From Aselliscus stoliczkanus (Eukaryota > Chordata > Mammalia > Chiroptera > Hipposideridae): 64,000 nt of DNA. The notes below the pieces were generated by a model that saw nothing but the letters and a program-made list of their open reading frames with translations, did no database searches and was not told the origin of the DNA. The stretch lies in the NCBI GenBank assembly GCA_033961575.1, contig CM066728.1, positions 109,944,852 through 110,008,851 of the forward strand, in the 5' to 3' direction. This document shows positions 54,331 through 64,000 of the stretch, piece by piece. Every line of letters begins with the position of its first letter. The stretch's first letter is position 1. The position numbers and the translations under genes are program-made.

Positions 54331-55629
54331 TTTTTGTCTCCAAATGACTTTTTAAAATGTGGATCAGTATCCCTAGGTTAAAAAAAAAAATAGAGTCCCA
54401 AGAAAGATGAAAAATGATTGTGTCATAAACTACAAAATGAGAGTAACCTGATTCCTGGTGTTTGTCAGCATACCAACTAAATCTGCCATTACATTTAAAA
54501 ATAATTCTCTATTTTAAAGGTGTATATAAGCCTAATGCTTAAAACACACAGCATATTCACGGGAAGAACAAATGTTTCCCCTTCAGCGAATATGAAAATG
54601 AATCCTATCTCACTGTAGAGGCAGGATGTCAGTGGAGTGCACACAAGCATCAGAAAATACTGAAAAGGTGCAAATAAGAAAAGGAGACTAGAACATTGCG
54701 TATCCCATGAATATTACCGAGTTATATGACGGATGTCGAGGTGGTACATATCATTAGGAATAACTAATAGGCCCTATTACAGGGAGAAATTTAAAACTTG
54801 CCATAAAACAGGAAAAAGAATTAAGAAATTCGGACACAACATAGGAGAAGGAAAAAAACTGAAATGCAAATAATAAAACACCAGGTCTCAATGTATTACC
54901 AGGAGAATTTCTTTTAAACAAGAAATTCAAGAGCTTTCAAACAGCTAACTGCATATAAAGGAGGGTGTGAACATATTATATTAAAACTACTTTGCACAAT
55001 ATGGAAAGTAGTTATTCATGAGAAAGAGGTAGACTGGAATAATCATAATAACCCATCAATTTTATTGATATGTATATTGAATAAAATATTAACAAATGGT
55101 TATGCACAAAGTGTTAAGGACAATGATTTATGAAACTTATAAATGCCCACCCAGAGTCCACATATTTACATAAAAATGTATATTATAACACAACAGACTA
55201 AAACAGCATTGTCTACACTGTAATCCTGGGATTATGGTATGAAGCTGGTATGAAGTTTAGCTGGTAAGTTCGCAGAACTTGCTGCCTCTGCACACCGCTG
55301 AGACCACGCCCACCTGTTGGAGATTTTCTAGTTTGAGGCTCCGAGTAGCCGAGGTTCACCTACACAGGCATTCAGGAAGCACCAGTAATACACCAGTTTC
55401 TACCACGACTCTGAAGGTTCGAAAGCAGTTTCTAGAGTTTATAATATGATAGTTCCCAGCGCGGGAAGACAGCAGAAGAGAAAGACTTGACTGTGGGGTG
55501 CAGGGTGTGGTTTGATTGCAGTGGGCGGGCGCTGAAGGACAGGTCCAGGGAATGCCTGTTGGGGCTGCAGTGGAGAATGAGTCTTGGGTGGTGGTGGAGG
55601 GTTCAGGCTGGAGGAGGGAACGGATCATA

Positions 55630-55632
<3 letters not shown>
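54331..55632. other. Unclassified sequence
   Basis: AT-rich to about 55,230 and then more GC-rich. No repeat family, RNA gene or exon recognised with confidence. Confidence 0.35.

Positions 55633-55678
<46 letters not shown>
55633..55678 (+). repeat. (GT)n microsatellite
   Basis: About 22 uninterrupted GT units. Confidence 0.97.
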
Positions 55679-55680
<2 letters not shown>

Positions 55681-56485
55681 AGTGCATGTGCTGTGAGCCT
55701 GTCTTCTTGGGGGTTGTTACCGGCTGAAGATAAAGGAGAGTGGGCTCAGCTGGCTTCTGACTCAGAGAGGGCTGTAGAATGAGAGAAGAGGGATGCCCAG
55801 TGGAACTTCAAACAAGACTCATGGAGTGTTTGAAATAGATAAAAGTGAGGGATGCTCTATGTACCCAGGCAAGAACTGAGGAAGGAGGCTCTTTGCAAAA
55901 CTATAAAACAAGGGAGAGGACCAATAGCAAGAATAATCTTGAAAAGAAGCCTGGGTCCTCCAGAGCAGCAGCTCCTTCTATCTGGGTGATAATATGGGGG
56001 TCAAACCAAAATGCATTAGCCTCGGTCTATAGGTCGATCCACTTAAACATTCCTGAATAGAGTAAGGAAGTCGGGGTGAAGCCAGAAACCTGGGTTCTCA
56101 GGCAGAGAAGAAACCATGGGGAAGTTAGATGAGTAGAGGTGCCGGACTCGGACCTTGCAGATGGAGGCAAGCAGCACGGGCACACAGCAGGTGTGGCTCC
56201 AGAAATCCTGATGGCAAGGCAGGTCAAGTCTGTCCAGCTGAACACCGTGGCTGGAGCCACTGGCTTTGGATGTCAGCAGACAGGAAACCACAAAAGAAGG
56301 GGTTTTGGAGAAGCATTTTCAGCAAACAGGGAGCCGGGGAGATTGGGCGCATCAGAGAACTAATCCTGAGATGAGCATTTTGCTGAACTCCAGTCAGCTA
56401 GAAGCGGCAGGGCAGTGCCACAGCCTGCGGCTGGACCTGGACCCTTTCATTCATGGGCATTGAATTTCTTCACGTTAGTTAACTT
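55679..56485. other. Unclassified sequence
   Basis: No repeat family recognised. Frames of 60-82 codons on both strands have no known domain. Confidence 0.35.
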
Positions 56486-56600
56486 CTGAGCTCTCATTTA
56501 TTAGGAATGTTAGTAATACTGCTCATAGTGTTACTATGAGATTAAATGTCTTGCTATTTGTACAATGTCTGGCCTATAGCAAATATTCAATCAATTCAGT
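56486..56600 (+). mobile_element. MIR-type tail, probable
   Basis: TTAGGAATGTTAGTAATACTG, CATAGTGTTACTATGAGATTA, AATGTCTTGCTATTTGTAC and AATGTCTGGCCTATAGCAAAT match the MIR 3' half ('catagggttgttgtgaggatt', 'cagtgcctggcacatagtaa'). Confidence 0.6.
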
Positions 56601-57639
56601 TCATAAAGAAAATATAGCAAAGAGTTCATAGGTAAGAATCTGACCGTTACCTCCTTACATTGTAGGGTCACTGGGTTGCAAGCTAAGCATCTCTGTACTT
56701 TGCTTTACTTTTCGCCTGAAATGATTTCACAGCAAATTAATCATAATCGGCAATAATCTAGTTATAAAATAGTGCAAATAAGTTATAACATGAAGACTAT
56801 GCATCTCTAATTGGATTGTTCATTAGACGTTTCTTTTCTGGCTTTTAAGAAAGATTTCCTCATCTGAAGACATTAACGTAATCTCATTATCCTTATTGCT
56901 CCCAAGGATAAACGAATGGGGCAGGAAACCTCTGTGGCAGATGCCCAGTGACAGAAGTCACTGCCAAGAGAAGCACGAATGCTTTCCTCATTATTCCAGG
57001 GGCAGGAGCAGATCCGAAAGGCCCATAGCTGTTCTCCCCAAGGTCAAATATCGGGATACTTGGCAGTGGCTGTTGATCGAGTACTGTTTACCCTGCTGTC
57101 TCACTGTTGGTAGATTCCCTTCATGGTGTCTCTGGAAAAATCAATCCCGGTGTGACTGAGAGCATGGTGTCTGTTGCTGGGAAGGGTTGCCTTTCACTTT
57201 GCACCTGACTTTAGAAGGATAGACTGTGCCCGTGCCACCCATGGGTTGAAGAGGCAGAGGGGGTGGGAGGCAGAGCTCGGCATGGCGCAAGCACGGGGTG
57301 AGTGCGTGCCAATGAGACTGAGGTCCCAGGGCTCTCCCCTGCTGTACCCCTAAAGGGCATTTGACGCTGAGACATTAAATTTTATTTGTTTAATAAACAT
57401 CGAGGTGGAGCATTTCTCTCTTTGCATTTTGGCAATTCAGCTATTAACTTCTCCCAAAAGACTCTTTATAAACGTTACCTCTGTTGAGTCTTTCTTTGTG
57501 GCTATAGGTGTCTTCAAGAGTCCTAAGAACTCTTGATAAACGAATATCAACCCTATGCCTCTGATATCGTGAAGCACACACTTCATCTGCTTTTTCATGC
57601 CTTTTCCAGTTTGCTCATGGAGAGATTTCTACTTGCAGT
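56601..57639. other. Unique sequence
   Basis: Nothing recognised apart from AT-rich patches. Confidence 0.4.
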
Positions 57640-59350
57640 CTAGATGGAGTAACAGGAACTGAGTTCACTCTCCAGCCTGAGGAGGAAAACAACGGGCAAA
57701 TACAGTAAATGATGACTTTCAAAACACTCGACACGAGGCAACAATGGGCAGTGAAATCTAAAAGGCAGAAAGCAGATGAGGTGAGTGCCGTGAAGCCCAG
57801 AGAAGGCACAGAGGCTGCAGCATGGCGAGGGGGCACAGAACCCGGGCCGAGGAGAGGGGAGTGAGCTCAAGGAGGTCACGAGTTCACAGGGCAGAGTTCA
57901 TGCCGAGGAGGAGAGAGCTTGGCATCTGCAGAGGGTCTGCTCAGTCTGCTGAGTGGTGATCAGCCCATGTGTATGAGGAACCTTCCAGAAAAAAGAGGTA
58001 AAGCATCCAATAGCATTGGGGGGAACAGCACCCAGGTCTCCCATGGGCTGCACACAGCTTGTTCCTACCAGACACAGTAAAAACTCTCATTGTTCACGGG
58101 ACATCCATTTGAGCACCACGGAGGGTCACGGCCCAACCCGGGAGAATTAACCCCAGAATAATGCTGTTCTGAGCCCACCCAAGTGAGCTTAAAAGCAAGT
58201 TTCAGAAGGACCTCGCTTCTACTGCTACCTGTACTCATAGGAATACAAAAACACCCAGCAGCCAAGGTAAAATTCACATCAGAAAGCACACTGCAAATTA
58301 GACACTGCAAAGAAGTAGGAAAGCAAAAATCACTTTGAAGAGATAGTCCATCAGGAATGGCCCAGGGAGGAGAGTCAGCAGACACAGATATAATCAAAAT
58401 AGCCATGTGCTGGAGACCAGGTGTCCAAGGCCCTGCAGGCAGGAGAAGCATGTTGAATGGAGACATGCGAGTTATAAAAACACCAAATCAAACTCGAGAT
58501 GCAAAGTACTATGTATTATATCAAAAACAGAGTGAGTAGGGCAGGCCGAGTGGCGCGGTGGTTAAGCACTGGCTTGGGAAGCCAGCAGCCCTGGTTCGGT
58601 CCCACATGTGAGAGCCAGTGACACTGCCCTCAAAAAAACAAACAAACAAGAAAAAACAGTGAGTGGCACTAATCAAAGATTAGACATTGCAGGAAAAAAA
58701 AAAGAAACTCTAACGACAGAAAAATGGTATAAAATGAAACTCAGGGAGAAAGGATAACTTTAAAAGAAATGAGTCACTGGTAGGTCTACTTTAGCCAGAT
58801 ACATGTCTGACTGGTCTCCAATGGTGAGGAGAGGGGGGCCTGGCTCAGAGAAATTATTTGAAGTACCAGTGGCTAAATGTTTCCAAATTTGATGAAAACT
58901 ACAGACCCATGGATCCAAGAACCAAGTCTGAAAAGCAGGCAGAGAAAAAAGGTACTTTATGTACGGGGGCAGGGAAGATGGCAGTAGATTTCCTATCAGA
59001 AAGTCTAAACTAGGAAACATGAGAGAAACGCCTTTAAATTACTAAAAGAATATTGTCAACTTAGAATTGTTTACTCCATGAAAGTAGTCGTATCTTTCAA
59101 AAGTTATGGAGAGGTAAAGATATTTTCACATATACAGAAACTTAGAGAATTCATCACCACAAAACCCACACTACAAGAAATGGTCAAGGTGCCCTGAAAA
59201 CAAAGGAGGAATGGGGTAAGATGGAGGTCTGGACCCACACGAAGACACGGGGATATCAGGAACAGCAAGTACGTGGGTAAATATAAGGGCTTTTCTTACT
59301 GATTAATAACATTTCTCTAAAAGACAACTGATTATTTAAGGTAACCATAG
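57640..59350 (+). mobile_element. Old L1/HAL1-like 5' and ORF1 relic, sense
   Basis: The upstream part (GGAGTAACAGGAACTGAGTTC, GGAACAGCACCCAGG) looks like an old L1 leader, and 58210-58520 like the leader-ORF1 junction (TACTCATAGGAATACAAAAAC). After the SINE it reads GATTAGACATTGCAGGAAAAA. The last part is clear L1 ORF1: TATTGTCAACTTAGAATTG, TTACTCCATGAAAGTAG, CATATACAGAAACTTAGAGA and ATTCATCACCACAAAACCCAC followed by ACTACAAGAAATGGTC. Only ORF1-type sequence and no ORF2 is visible, which fits HAL1 (half-L1) or a fragment of an L1M. Badly decayed. Confidence 0.6.
58538..58651 (+). mobile_element. tRNA-derived short SINE, copy 4
   Basis: Head GGGCAGGCCGAGTGGCGCGG, B box GGTTCGGTCCC with one base lost, AGCCAGTGACACTGCC and an A tail with (CAAA)n. 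Flanks AAAAACAGAGTGAGT (about 58524-58537) and AAAAACAGTGAGT (58652-58664) form an imperfect target duplication. It is inserted in the old L1/HAL1-like relic. Confidence 0.9.
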
Positions 59351-59793
59351 CTATAATGGATTGTGGGGTTTATATTTGTAGAAGTAAAATACATGCGACC
59401 ACAGCACAGACTCAGGATGGGACATGGAAGTAGTGTTAGGCGGCTGCATGGTTTTAAAAGAAGGTCAACCCTAGGCAAGTTCTTTTTCTTTCTTCCCTGG
59501 CTTATTTTGAATAATTCAACATCTTATTATGCTTTTCTTCTATTGTTCTGTTAGTGACACATTCTTTTAGTAGTAAAGCCAAAGGTTAAAATATGCATGA
59601 CTGACTTATACAATTTCATTCAATTATTATTTTTACAACGTCCAAGATGAAGCTAAGAATTTAGAGTGCCACCCACTTTCCTAACTTTGAGTGTTATTTT
59701 TGCCACACATCTCCATTACACATGTATTTTAAATCCATCGGATATTAACTATTACTGTTTTCTGCATCAGTATTCATTTATACTGACGTGACT
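59351..59793. other. Unique sequence
   Basis: AT-rich; nothing recognised. Confidence 0.4.
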
Positions 59794-59809
59794 CACCCTT
59801 CCCATTTTT

Positions 59810-59913
59810 TTTTTTTCTTTGAGGGCAGTGTCACTGGCCTTCATATGTGGGATCCGAACCGGGGCCGCTGGCATCCCAAGCCAGCTCTTAACCAATGCGC
59901 CACTCGGCCGGCC
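59810..59913 (-). mobile_element. tRNA-derived short SINE, copy 5
   Basis: Antisense: poly(T), CTTTGAGGGCAGTGTCACTGG, GGATCCGAACCGGGGCC, CCCAAGCCAGCTCTTAACC and CACTCGGCCGGC. Perfect 16-bp target duplication CACCCTTCCCATTTTT (59794-59809 and 59914-59929), the longest in the window. Confidence 0.93.
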
Positions 59914-60079
59914 CACCCTTCCCATTTTTCTGCATTTTTTTCCTCCAGCCTTCCATCTGTCACCATCACCCTTCTCTGTGAAGGACTCACCCTTTACAAT
60001 TTCTTCTAGCGAAGATCTGAAGGTAATTACTTCTATTTGTTTTATTTTTCTGAACATACATTTATTTTGCCTCATTTTT

Positions 60080-60330
60080 GAAGGGTGCGATCACTTGGTA
60101 GATACGAGTAATTCTTAGTCAGCAATTATTTTTCTTTCAGCACTTTAAAGATCCACAGGTAATTCCATTGTCTTCTGGCAACAGCTTTTTGTTTTGCTGT
60201 TGTTCCTTTGAAGGCAACGTGACTTATATTTCCCCTCTGGCTGCTTCTTATATGCTGTCTTTGCTTTTTATTGTTTAATTGCTTTTTGACAATGATATAT
60301 CTAGATGTTTGTTTTATTTTGCTTTGCTTT
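60080..60330 (-). mobile_element. Old LINE fragment, antisense
   Basis: ATTCCATTGTCTTCTGGC, TGTTGTTCCTTTGAAGGCAAC, CCCCTCTGGCTGCTTCTTATA and ATGATATATCTAGATGTTTG follow the antisense order of a common old LINE segment ('ccactgtcttctggcttcc', 'ttgtttctttgaaggtaatgtg', 'tatgatgtgtctaggtgtgg'). Family not settled. Confidence 0.6.
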
Positions 60331-60899
60331 TTGTTTTGTTTCCTTCTTCTCTTTCACCACTAGATCCCCATTTTCAGTCACCCTACTTCTGTTCACAAGT
60401 GGTTTTCAGTACTTGCCTATCTAGTGGGCTTTCTCCCCCAGACCCCCACTGCCCTCTCCACTTTTCTGCACTCTTACCTGATTGCTTCAGGATGGACTCC
60501 AGAGTTTGTGCCCTATATCTGTCTGTTTACTTGAAGTTTGTAGGATTCCTGTCTTCTAATCATACTATAGGTATGCATTATAAGTAGCATTGTTTGCTCT
60601 TCTTGTAGAATAGTATTATTTTATTTGGAAATGTGTGGGGTGATGCAGATTTCAATGGCCACCAACTTTCTATGGGCTCTCTTCAACCAGACGCTCAAAG
60701 TGGCTGTTGGGAGTTATATTAAATAGAAATATCCACATTTATTGCTGTACAAATATTCCCTTTATAATGTTTTACCATTTTCATTTTTCTTATTCTTATT
60801 ATGTTTCTGATCTCAAGAGAACATCTTATTCCCTCAAAACTCTCCGGTCAAATCAGTGGTCCATGACACCTCTTTTTTGTGTATACTTTTCTCAGATGC
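60331..60899. other. Unclassified sequence
   Basis: T-rich at first; may be a continuation of the LINE fragment. No gene recognised. Confidence 0.35.
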
Positions 60900-60934
60900 A
60901 ACTTTCTATGTAGTATATAACCCATGGCTCACCC

Positions 60935-61095
60935 TCTGGTGTGCATGCTAATCTCAGTGTGCTGAACAGCTTATTTAAATACTTAATCTTGGAGTGTATC
61001 TCCAGAGACTCTGCTTCAGGGAGGCTATTGGGGGGCCAAGAATGTCTAAATTTCTAATAGGTATCCCACATATTCTGATTCAAGCAGCCCTGGTA
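60935..61095 (+). mobile_element. MER5-like hAT remnant, probable
   Basis: GGTGTGCATGCTAATCTCAG, GTATCTCCAGAGACTCTGC, GGGCCAAGAATGTCTAAATT, TCTAATAGGTATCCCACATA and TTCTGATTCAAGCAGC resemble MER5A/B words ('atgtgcatacgaatcacctgg', 'tctgcatttctaacaagctccc'). Internal order is rearranged and identity is low. Confidence 0.45.
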
Positions 61096-63384
61096 TTACC
61101 TTTCAAAAGCATGCACATCAGCCTACCTCCTGGGCCCATCATCAGGGAAGGCAGATCCCAGTTGTGTGAGACTTGTGCCAGGACCGCCCAGATAATCTCA
61201 TGGCATCAGGAGTCAGGGCACCAAGTATGGAGGAAAGCTGAGAGCAGCATACAGCGTCTACGGTTCAGTATCAGAATTTTGCAGACCTTAAGTTCTTGAA
61301 GAATATGGGCAGGTCTTCATAAATATTTTTACAACATGTCATCTCTTTTTCAAAGGTCAGAACCTGTGGTTCAGAGGCACTCCATCAGAACCCAGGTAAA
61401 ATGAGCTAACAGGTGAAGGTGTAGCAGTCAGATTATCAGATCGGAGACTGAGGTTTGGAACAGAATTGGTATCAAGTCTAGTCAAACTCTCTTGACGGGA
61501 AGATTGGTCCTGAAGCCAAAGGTGACCCTGAGCCCCAGGTCAGAAGAGGTCTGCTCTGTAGCTATAGACCAAGAGAGGACCCGAAGACGACAGATTGTTT
61601 TTTCTTCATTTTAACCCATTTTCTTTGCAAAAGGAAGACCCCTTTTATAACCTCCTGAGATTGCTAGTAAGCTTCAAAATAGTAATGATCAAACTTTTCA
61701 CATGGAGGTAGGAAGTGCCAGAAGAAAGAAAATAATAGTCTGGTGGCCTGGGAGAGAAACACCTTGTGAGTAAAAACGTTCTCCTTTAGAGAAAAGATTA
61801 TTTGATGCCTTCCTTTCTTATTCCACAAAAATAAACTCTGTTGGTCAAGCAGGTATTACAGCCTCCCAGGGTTCTAGCTCTTGAACATGAGCCAGTGGTT
61901 ACTACGGCGGCATGTCTGAAACTTGCTGTGCACACCCCACATTCCCACCAGTGAACTCATGAATTCAACTCATCCACTGGAGATTGCAAAGCATTATACG
62001 AGAGCAGGGTCTTTCCTACTAGATGTGGAATGGATTGGCTTAGCCCTTTTGGGATGGTTCATAAAACCAGTAGCCCTTAAAAGGCAAAGCCACTATCAGG
62101 GAAAAAATTATAAAACGTATCTTCATTAGCAGTTGATGGAAATCTCTTAAGCTTTTTTTGTTATTGTTTAATGTAAAATGTGTTTGCCAAATCAACCAGG
62201 GTCTTTTAAAGAGAGATCAAAGAATTATGCCCTCATTATTTGAACAAGTTTGTGAAATGCTCATGGAACTCTGTGTATTCCTTCATTTTACCATGAAATT
62301 AAACGTTACATACCTCTACATTATAGGAACAGTTTTCATGTTAGAACTGAAGTTTCCTACGTTCCGGGGGTAATTTTGATTTACTCAAATTAACTTTTAT
62401 TACATTACCATGTCGCCTTTGGTTTTTCCTTTGTCCCTACCAACACATTGCTATTTCTCTCAGGGGTTTAATTTACTTTCTTTATAAATGAACTTTTCTC
62501 TAAAAACAACAACAAAAGCAGAGTCAAAATCTAAACTGGGAAAAATATAAACTTTACTTAATTGTTTCACAGCTATTGATAGAATCAAGAAGCAGCAGCT
62601 AGTTATTTATAGGGTAAAAATCTCAACATATTCTGAATACTTTCCCAAGTTACTCCTCCCATTGGCATGCTAAGGCTGTGTTTTCTTTATGATCCTCCAA
62701 GTACAGATAAATACAAAGTGTCCCAGGGGGAATGAGAAACTTGACCTCCAGTCCAGGGATCTATATTTTCTGGTCCTTGCTCTTCGAGCCTTTTGATTAA
62801 CCTACTCGCATTCCTGGTTCTTAGAGGATATAGCTGCTCTGAACATTGTCACACTGTTCAAGACAAATTGGGACCAGTGTAGTCCCAATTTAAGCTATAA
62901 AAAGCTGACAGCAAACACCATTTGTGTGTGGTTAACTCTCAATTTTCGTGATGCAACATTTGTTACTATTCAGGGTGCTATAATTAATACCATTCCGGTA
63001 TATCAGTTTTAACTCATATTTCACTCCAAGCAAAAACTTGGCAGCCATGCTAGGGGTATAAAAATAAGCAAAGGGATGGACTATTTTTAAAATGCCAAGA
63101 AGTTTTGAATTAAATTCTGGAGTGATTATGTAAATATGTGGCAGCCGTCGAGACCGCCAGATCAGAGTGCGCTCAAGGACACATATTCTACATATTTGAA
63201 ATCACTGGGAGGCCAAAACCAGTGAAAACAACCCAAGATGACAATGCATGGATTGGACTTGTCTGTCAGGGACCGAATTTTGTAGACTCTGAGAATAGCC
63301 TGATGGAGGTCCCTGTACGGCCGCTATTGACCAAAGACACGGGGTGTATAGAGGGAGAGGGCATGGACATCAAGTCATGAGCAA
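61096..63384. other. Unique sequence
   Basis: About 2.3 kb with no confident repeat. The open frame 63138-63380 (80 codons) has no known domain. Confidence 0.4.
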
Positions 63385-63480
63385 TTTTCCAGGTCATTTG
63401 TGTCTTTTAGATGAGGGAAATCAGAGCACAGAAGGGTTGAATGAATCAAGGTCACATAAGTGGGGTTGTGATAGGTTGGG
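63385..63480 (-). mobile_element. MIR core, short
   Basis: TTTTAGATGAGGGAAATCAG, AGCACAGAAGGGTTGAATGA and ATCAAGGTCACATAAGTGG are antisense MIR core words ('cagatgaggaaactgaggc', 'gaggttaag', 'aaggtcacacagctag'). Confidence 0.65.
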
Positions 63481-64000
63481 ATAGAAAAACCTAAAGAAAC
63501 CCTTGACAGGTGGCAGGCGCTCAAAGAATCTTGATGGAATGATTGAATAGAAAGTGAATCCAGGAAGGTCTAGAATGACTGAATGGGACTTTGATATTCT
63601 CTGGAATGAGCAAAAGGCCAGCTTCTTGTGGATTAGTCTGAGGTAATGGCAGGTTCTAAGGACAGCCCAGGGGCCAGTTCAGTCCAGGAGATCTTTGGAG
63701 GCAACTCAAATGTCGGCACAACACAAAACCAGCGTTTCTTTCCTTGGAATTTCCAAGCAACCATTTAGTTCCTACAAATGTGATAAAACTAAGCCCAAGT
63801 GAGCAGGAGGGGGTGGGGAGAGAAAGGCTCTGATCTGGTCCTTAGCGCCGCCCTGGCCAGCTCTGTGCGGACAGGGCTGCTGGTATACCTGCCTGTCTTC
63901 TTAGCTGACCTCTTTGTCCTAAATGTGGCATATGGTAAAATACAGTAAAAGTGGGGGACCAGGGCATTTTGATTTATTAAACTTAAGCACTCTTAAGAAG
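63481..64000. other. Unique sequence
   Basis: Nothing recognised. The word CAGGTGGCAGGCGCTC at 63508-63523 is a partial CTCF-like core, too weak to call. Confidence 0.4.

Noticed and set aside
63138..63380. 80-codon frame starting MAAVETARSE
   Set aside because: No recognised domain and a MIR fragment follows directly; considered chance.

Overview
The window looks like 64 kb of nuclear DNA from a placental mammal with no protein-coding gene that I can support. The evidence is the repeat content: L1 elements of several ages, MIR and L2 fossils, MaLR-type LTRs, MER5-like DNA transposon remnants, many (TG)n/(CA)n and tetranucleotide microsatellites, and lineage-specific tRNA-derived SINEs. The SINEs (a short form with a GGCCGGCCGAGTGG head, and a long two-unit form with GGTTCGAYTCCCACATG boxes), the L1 3' ends finishing in GTTGTACACCTGAAAC, and short mariner-type MITEs fit a bat best, probably of the Yinpterochiroptera side. 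That assignment is inference from memory of repeat families, not a database match. Open reading frames here are short, lack recognisable domains and mostly fall in repeats.

Layout. 0-9 kb: an AT-rich start, a short SINE with a 14-bp target duplication, a GATA array, then a long antisense L1MA-like copy (about 3.24-6.06 kb) whose tail end carries a 300-bp polypyrimidine tract and which is interrupted by a SINE. 9-19 kb: a compound SINE, then mostly unique, fairly GC-rich sequence and a possible LTR near 16-17 kb. 19.7-22.0 kb: the 3' region of one old L1M. 22.4-22.8 kb: a MaLR-type LTR. 25.25-28.46 kb: the best preserved element, an L1 with both ends and target duplication but lacking most of ORF2. 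30-35 kb: an old L1 3' end and two antisense MaLR-type LTRs, with a perfect CRE palindrome (TGACGTCA) in between. 35-39 kb: a SINE, an L1 3' end, an 81-bp mariner-type MITE, a TG array and a 474-bp two-unit SINE. 41-43.4 kb: antisense L1, two MaLR-type LTRs and a CTCF-like motif. 46.5-50.4 kb: another L1 3' end, an L2, a MIR, a 5'-inverted L1 that was itself hit by a younger L1 fragment, and a second MITE beside a CA array. 53.4-54.3 kb: a SINE and an ERV-like LTR. 57.6-59.4 kb: an old L1/HAL1-like ORF1 relic interrupted by a SINE. 59.8 kb: a further SINE. 60.9-64 kb: MER5- and MIR-like fragments in otherwise unique sequence.

Functionally the window reads as intergenic or deep intronic DNA. 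The parts most worth checking are the internally deleted L1, the nested and inverted L1 complex at 48.5-49.6 kb, the two MITEs, the compound SINE family and the few regulatory-looking motifs (CRE, CTCF-like). I did not find a convincing new molecular system.
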